Of a stretch of DNA of 64,000 bases, positions 62,927 through 64,000 are shown in pieces. Position 1 is the first letter of the stretch, and each line of letters begins with the position of its first letter. Source of the DNA: Ostreococcus lucimarinus CCE9901 (taxonomy: Eukaryota > Chlorophyta > Mamiellophyceae > Mamiellales > Bathycoccaceae); the NCBI RefSeq assembly GCF_000092065.1, contig NC_009371.1, positions 302,174 through 366,173 of the forward strand. Reading direction: 5' to 3'. Under the pieces are notes generated by a model. It worked only from the letters and a program-made list of their open reading frames with translations, was not told where the DNA came from and ran no database searches. A program made the position numbers and the translations under genes.

Positions 62927-63505
62927 CTAAGCCAAGCCGTTTTCTCGCGCCCACTTCGGCGAGTACGTCGCCGCGCACTCCGCATCTATTTTGGCAGCGA
63001 GGATGAAGTCAAACCGCGAGAGTCCCCCGATAGCGTGTGTGGCGATCACCACTTCCACGTCGCGATAATTTTTAATGGCGACGTCCGGGTGGTGTCCTTC
63101 GCGCTCGGCGACGACGCTCACGGCGTTTAGAAACTCCATCGCCGCGGACCAGTTCTTTGAAGTGAACGCGCGTGAGATCGCGCGCCCATCCGCGGTGCGC
63201 CGCCACAACGGTCGCTGACGGAGTCCTTCTTCGATGGAACTTTCGCTCAATCGTGGGGTGTCCCTCGAACACGCGCCCTCGCACGAACTCTTTTCATCCA
63301 TCGCCGCGGTTTCACGAACGCCGCTCGTGACGCGCGAACTGAAACGACGTCCGACGGCGACGCGCGCGAACGAACGCGATGCGAACCTGTCGCACAACGC
63401 TCGTCCGGCCACGCGCGCTATGTATGCCGTCGTCGTCGCGCTCGTCGAACGACGTCTCCGTGGCGTCGCGCTGTGACGGTTACGCGTCACGGTCCCGCGC
63501 CACAT
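62927..63505 (-). CDS. pterin-4a-carbinolamine dehydratase (PCD/DCoH)
   Basis: 192 residues from ATG at 63505; the frame runs further upstream but only into the retroelement-like region. A basic presequence of about 50 residues suggests an organelle location. The PCD domain covers the C-terminal 90 residues: FTSKNWSAAMEFLNAVSVVA, EREGHHPDVAIKNYRDVEVV and ATHAIGGLSRFDFILAAKID, with the EGHHPD active-site histidines. PCD dehydrates 4a-hydroxy-tetrahydrobiopterin, and plastid forms may support molybdopterin or tetrapyrrole enzymes. It is the last intact gene before the telomere, whose repeats begin 335 bp from its start. Confidence 0.9.
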   Translation of the reverse strand: MWRGTVTRNRHSATPRRRRSTSATTTAYIARVAGRALCDRFASRSFARVAVGRRFSSRVTSGVRETAAMDEKSSCEGACSRDTPRLSESSIEEGLRQRPLWRRTADGRAISRAFTSKNWSAAMEFLNAVSVVAEREGHHPDVAIKNYRDVEVVIATHAIGGLSRFDFILAAKIDAECAATYSPKWARENGLA

Positions 63506-63518
63506 CGCGGCGCCGTGA

Positions 63519-63848
63519 TGCCGAGCGAGCGCGGGGGCGGGTTTTGTCGAAGGAGGCAAGAAACATCGACCAGACATGGTCATCGACAACGCTTTCGACG
63601 ACAACGTCAAGATTGTGTTCGACCTCACCAACCAGGCGCCACTCACTCGCCATGGCACAAACATTCTGGCAGTTGACAACCACCTTGAGAGCGCGGAAGA
63701 GAAGAAGAGAAACTCGCCCGCATGGGCGAACTTTGTTCCCTTGGACGGCTTGACGAGCGAATTCGTGCCTTTTGCAATCGGTTGGTACGGTGAGATAGGT
63801 GGAGAAGCGTTGAGTTTCATTCGAAGAATCGTTGGCTTTTTTAGGGTT
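63519..63848 (+). pseudogene. truncated retroelement-like reading frame ending in the telomere
   Basis: From the TGA at 63516-63518 the frame is open through KKHRPDMVIDNAFDDNVKIV, LTNQAPLTRHG, a Lys/Glu-rich helix (ESAEEKKRNS) and FVPFAIGWYGEIGGEALSFI to IRRIVGFF. It then enters the TTTAGGG repeats and stops within the first two. The order (RPDxV, V-x-D-L-T, AE-xx-K, FVPF-x-x-x-x-G-x-x-G-x-EALxF) is, from memory, that of the C-terminal end of LINE-type reverse transcriptase proteins. No N-terminal part or reverse-transcriptase core is present. Confidence 0.55.
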
Positions 63849-64000
63849 TAGGGTTTAGGGTTTAGGGTTTAGGGTTTAGGGTTTAGGGTTTAGGGTTTAG
63901 GGTTTAGGGTTTAGGGTTTAGGGTTTAGGGTTTAGGGTTTAGGGTTTAGGGTTTAGGGTTTAGGGTTTAGGGTTTAGGGTTTAGGGTTTAGGGTTTAGGG
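63840..64000 (+). repeat. telomere, 23 x TTTAGGG
   Basis: 161 bases, exactly 23 uninterrupted TTTAGGG units, reach the last base of the window. The unit is the plant and green-algal type, with the G-rich strand running outward to the right as at a true right chromosome end. The first unit overlaps the T-run of the preceding reading frame. Confidence 0.98.

Noticed and set aside
1-64000. CRISPR arrays, bacterial operons, rRNA or tRNA genes
   Set aside because: No spaced repeat array, ribosome-binding sites or cloverleaf-like sequences were seen; gene structure and telomere are eukaryotic.

Overview
The window looks like the right-hand end of a chromosome from a picoplanktonic green alga of the Mamiellales, most likely Ostreococcus. 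Four things point there: very high CG-rich base composition; extremely dense packing, with neighbouring genes often under 200 bp apart; mostly intronless genes, with a few introns that have GTACGY donors and an ACTGAC branch site; and 23 perfect plant-type TTTAGGG repeats running to the last base (63840-64000). The species is inferred, not proven. Gene starts were moved to the first in-frame ATG whenever the open frame began at GTG or TTG.

Layout, left to right. 1-12.2 kb: a possible leftward gene start at the edge, a small intron-containing plastid protein, a long coiled-coil protein, an SLC25A39/40-type carrier, a TSET/TPLATE TTRAY-like C-terminal protein, a JMJD6-like oxygenase, a thylakoid protein and a THUMP-type RNA methyltransferase. 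12.2-25 kb: CPP1-like chaperone, lipid-droplet protein, D-cysteine desulfhydrase, a lumen protein, organellar bS21, a Cys-rich plastid protein, DYRK kinase, an F-box/HELCH protein, a MalY/PatB C-S lyase, a homeodomain protein with a membrane segment, and a secreted Cys-rich protein. 25-36.4 kb: p34-type adaptin-binding protein, SelO, a type I membrane protein, an FNBP4-like WW protein, Tan1/THUMPD1, Jagunal, coproporphyrinogen oxidase, a SAYSvFN protein and PrpD.

36.6-40.4 kb holds three RbcS genes with near-identical coding exons, the first two head to head. 40.5-47 kb holds a 2OG oxygenase, a PHO4-family phosphate transporter (two exons) with two P1BS-like sites in its leader, a frameshifted gene relic, an FMN split-barrel protein and an unknown protein. 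The transporter and relic sit between two copies of a 68-bp repeat. 47-63.5 kb holds a Skp1/BTB-like plus cytochrome b5 fusion, an EF-hand membrane protein, a two-domain FEA1-type iron-assimilation protein divergent from an ABA4-like protein, a MYB factor, an MgtE transporter, a small heat-shock protein, an unknown membrane protein, Rab GDI, an mTERF and a pterin carbinolamine dehydratase. A truncated retroelement-like reading frame then runs straight into the telomere.

The clearest result is that SelO appears to be a selenoprotein. The frame continues through TGA to Ser-Ser-stop, putting selenocysteine at the antepenultimate position. A well-formed SECIS-like hairpin lies about 110 nt downstream. 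Other notable structure: a motif CCGAATGTCCGA repeated in several promoters, a perfect 38-bp palindrome in the FEA1/ABA4 promoter, and a homeodomain lacking the near-invariant Asn51 but followed at once by a transmembrane helix. Nutrient-uptake genes (phosphate, iron, magnesium) and carbon-fixation genes are concentrated in the right half.
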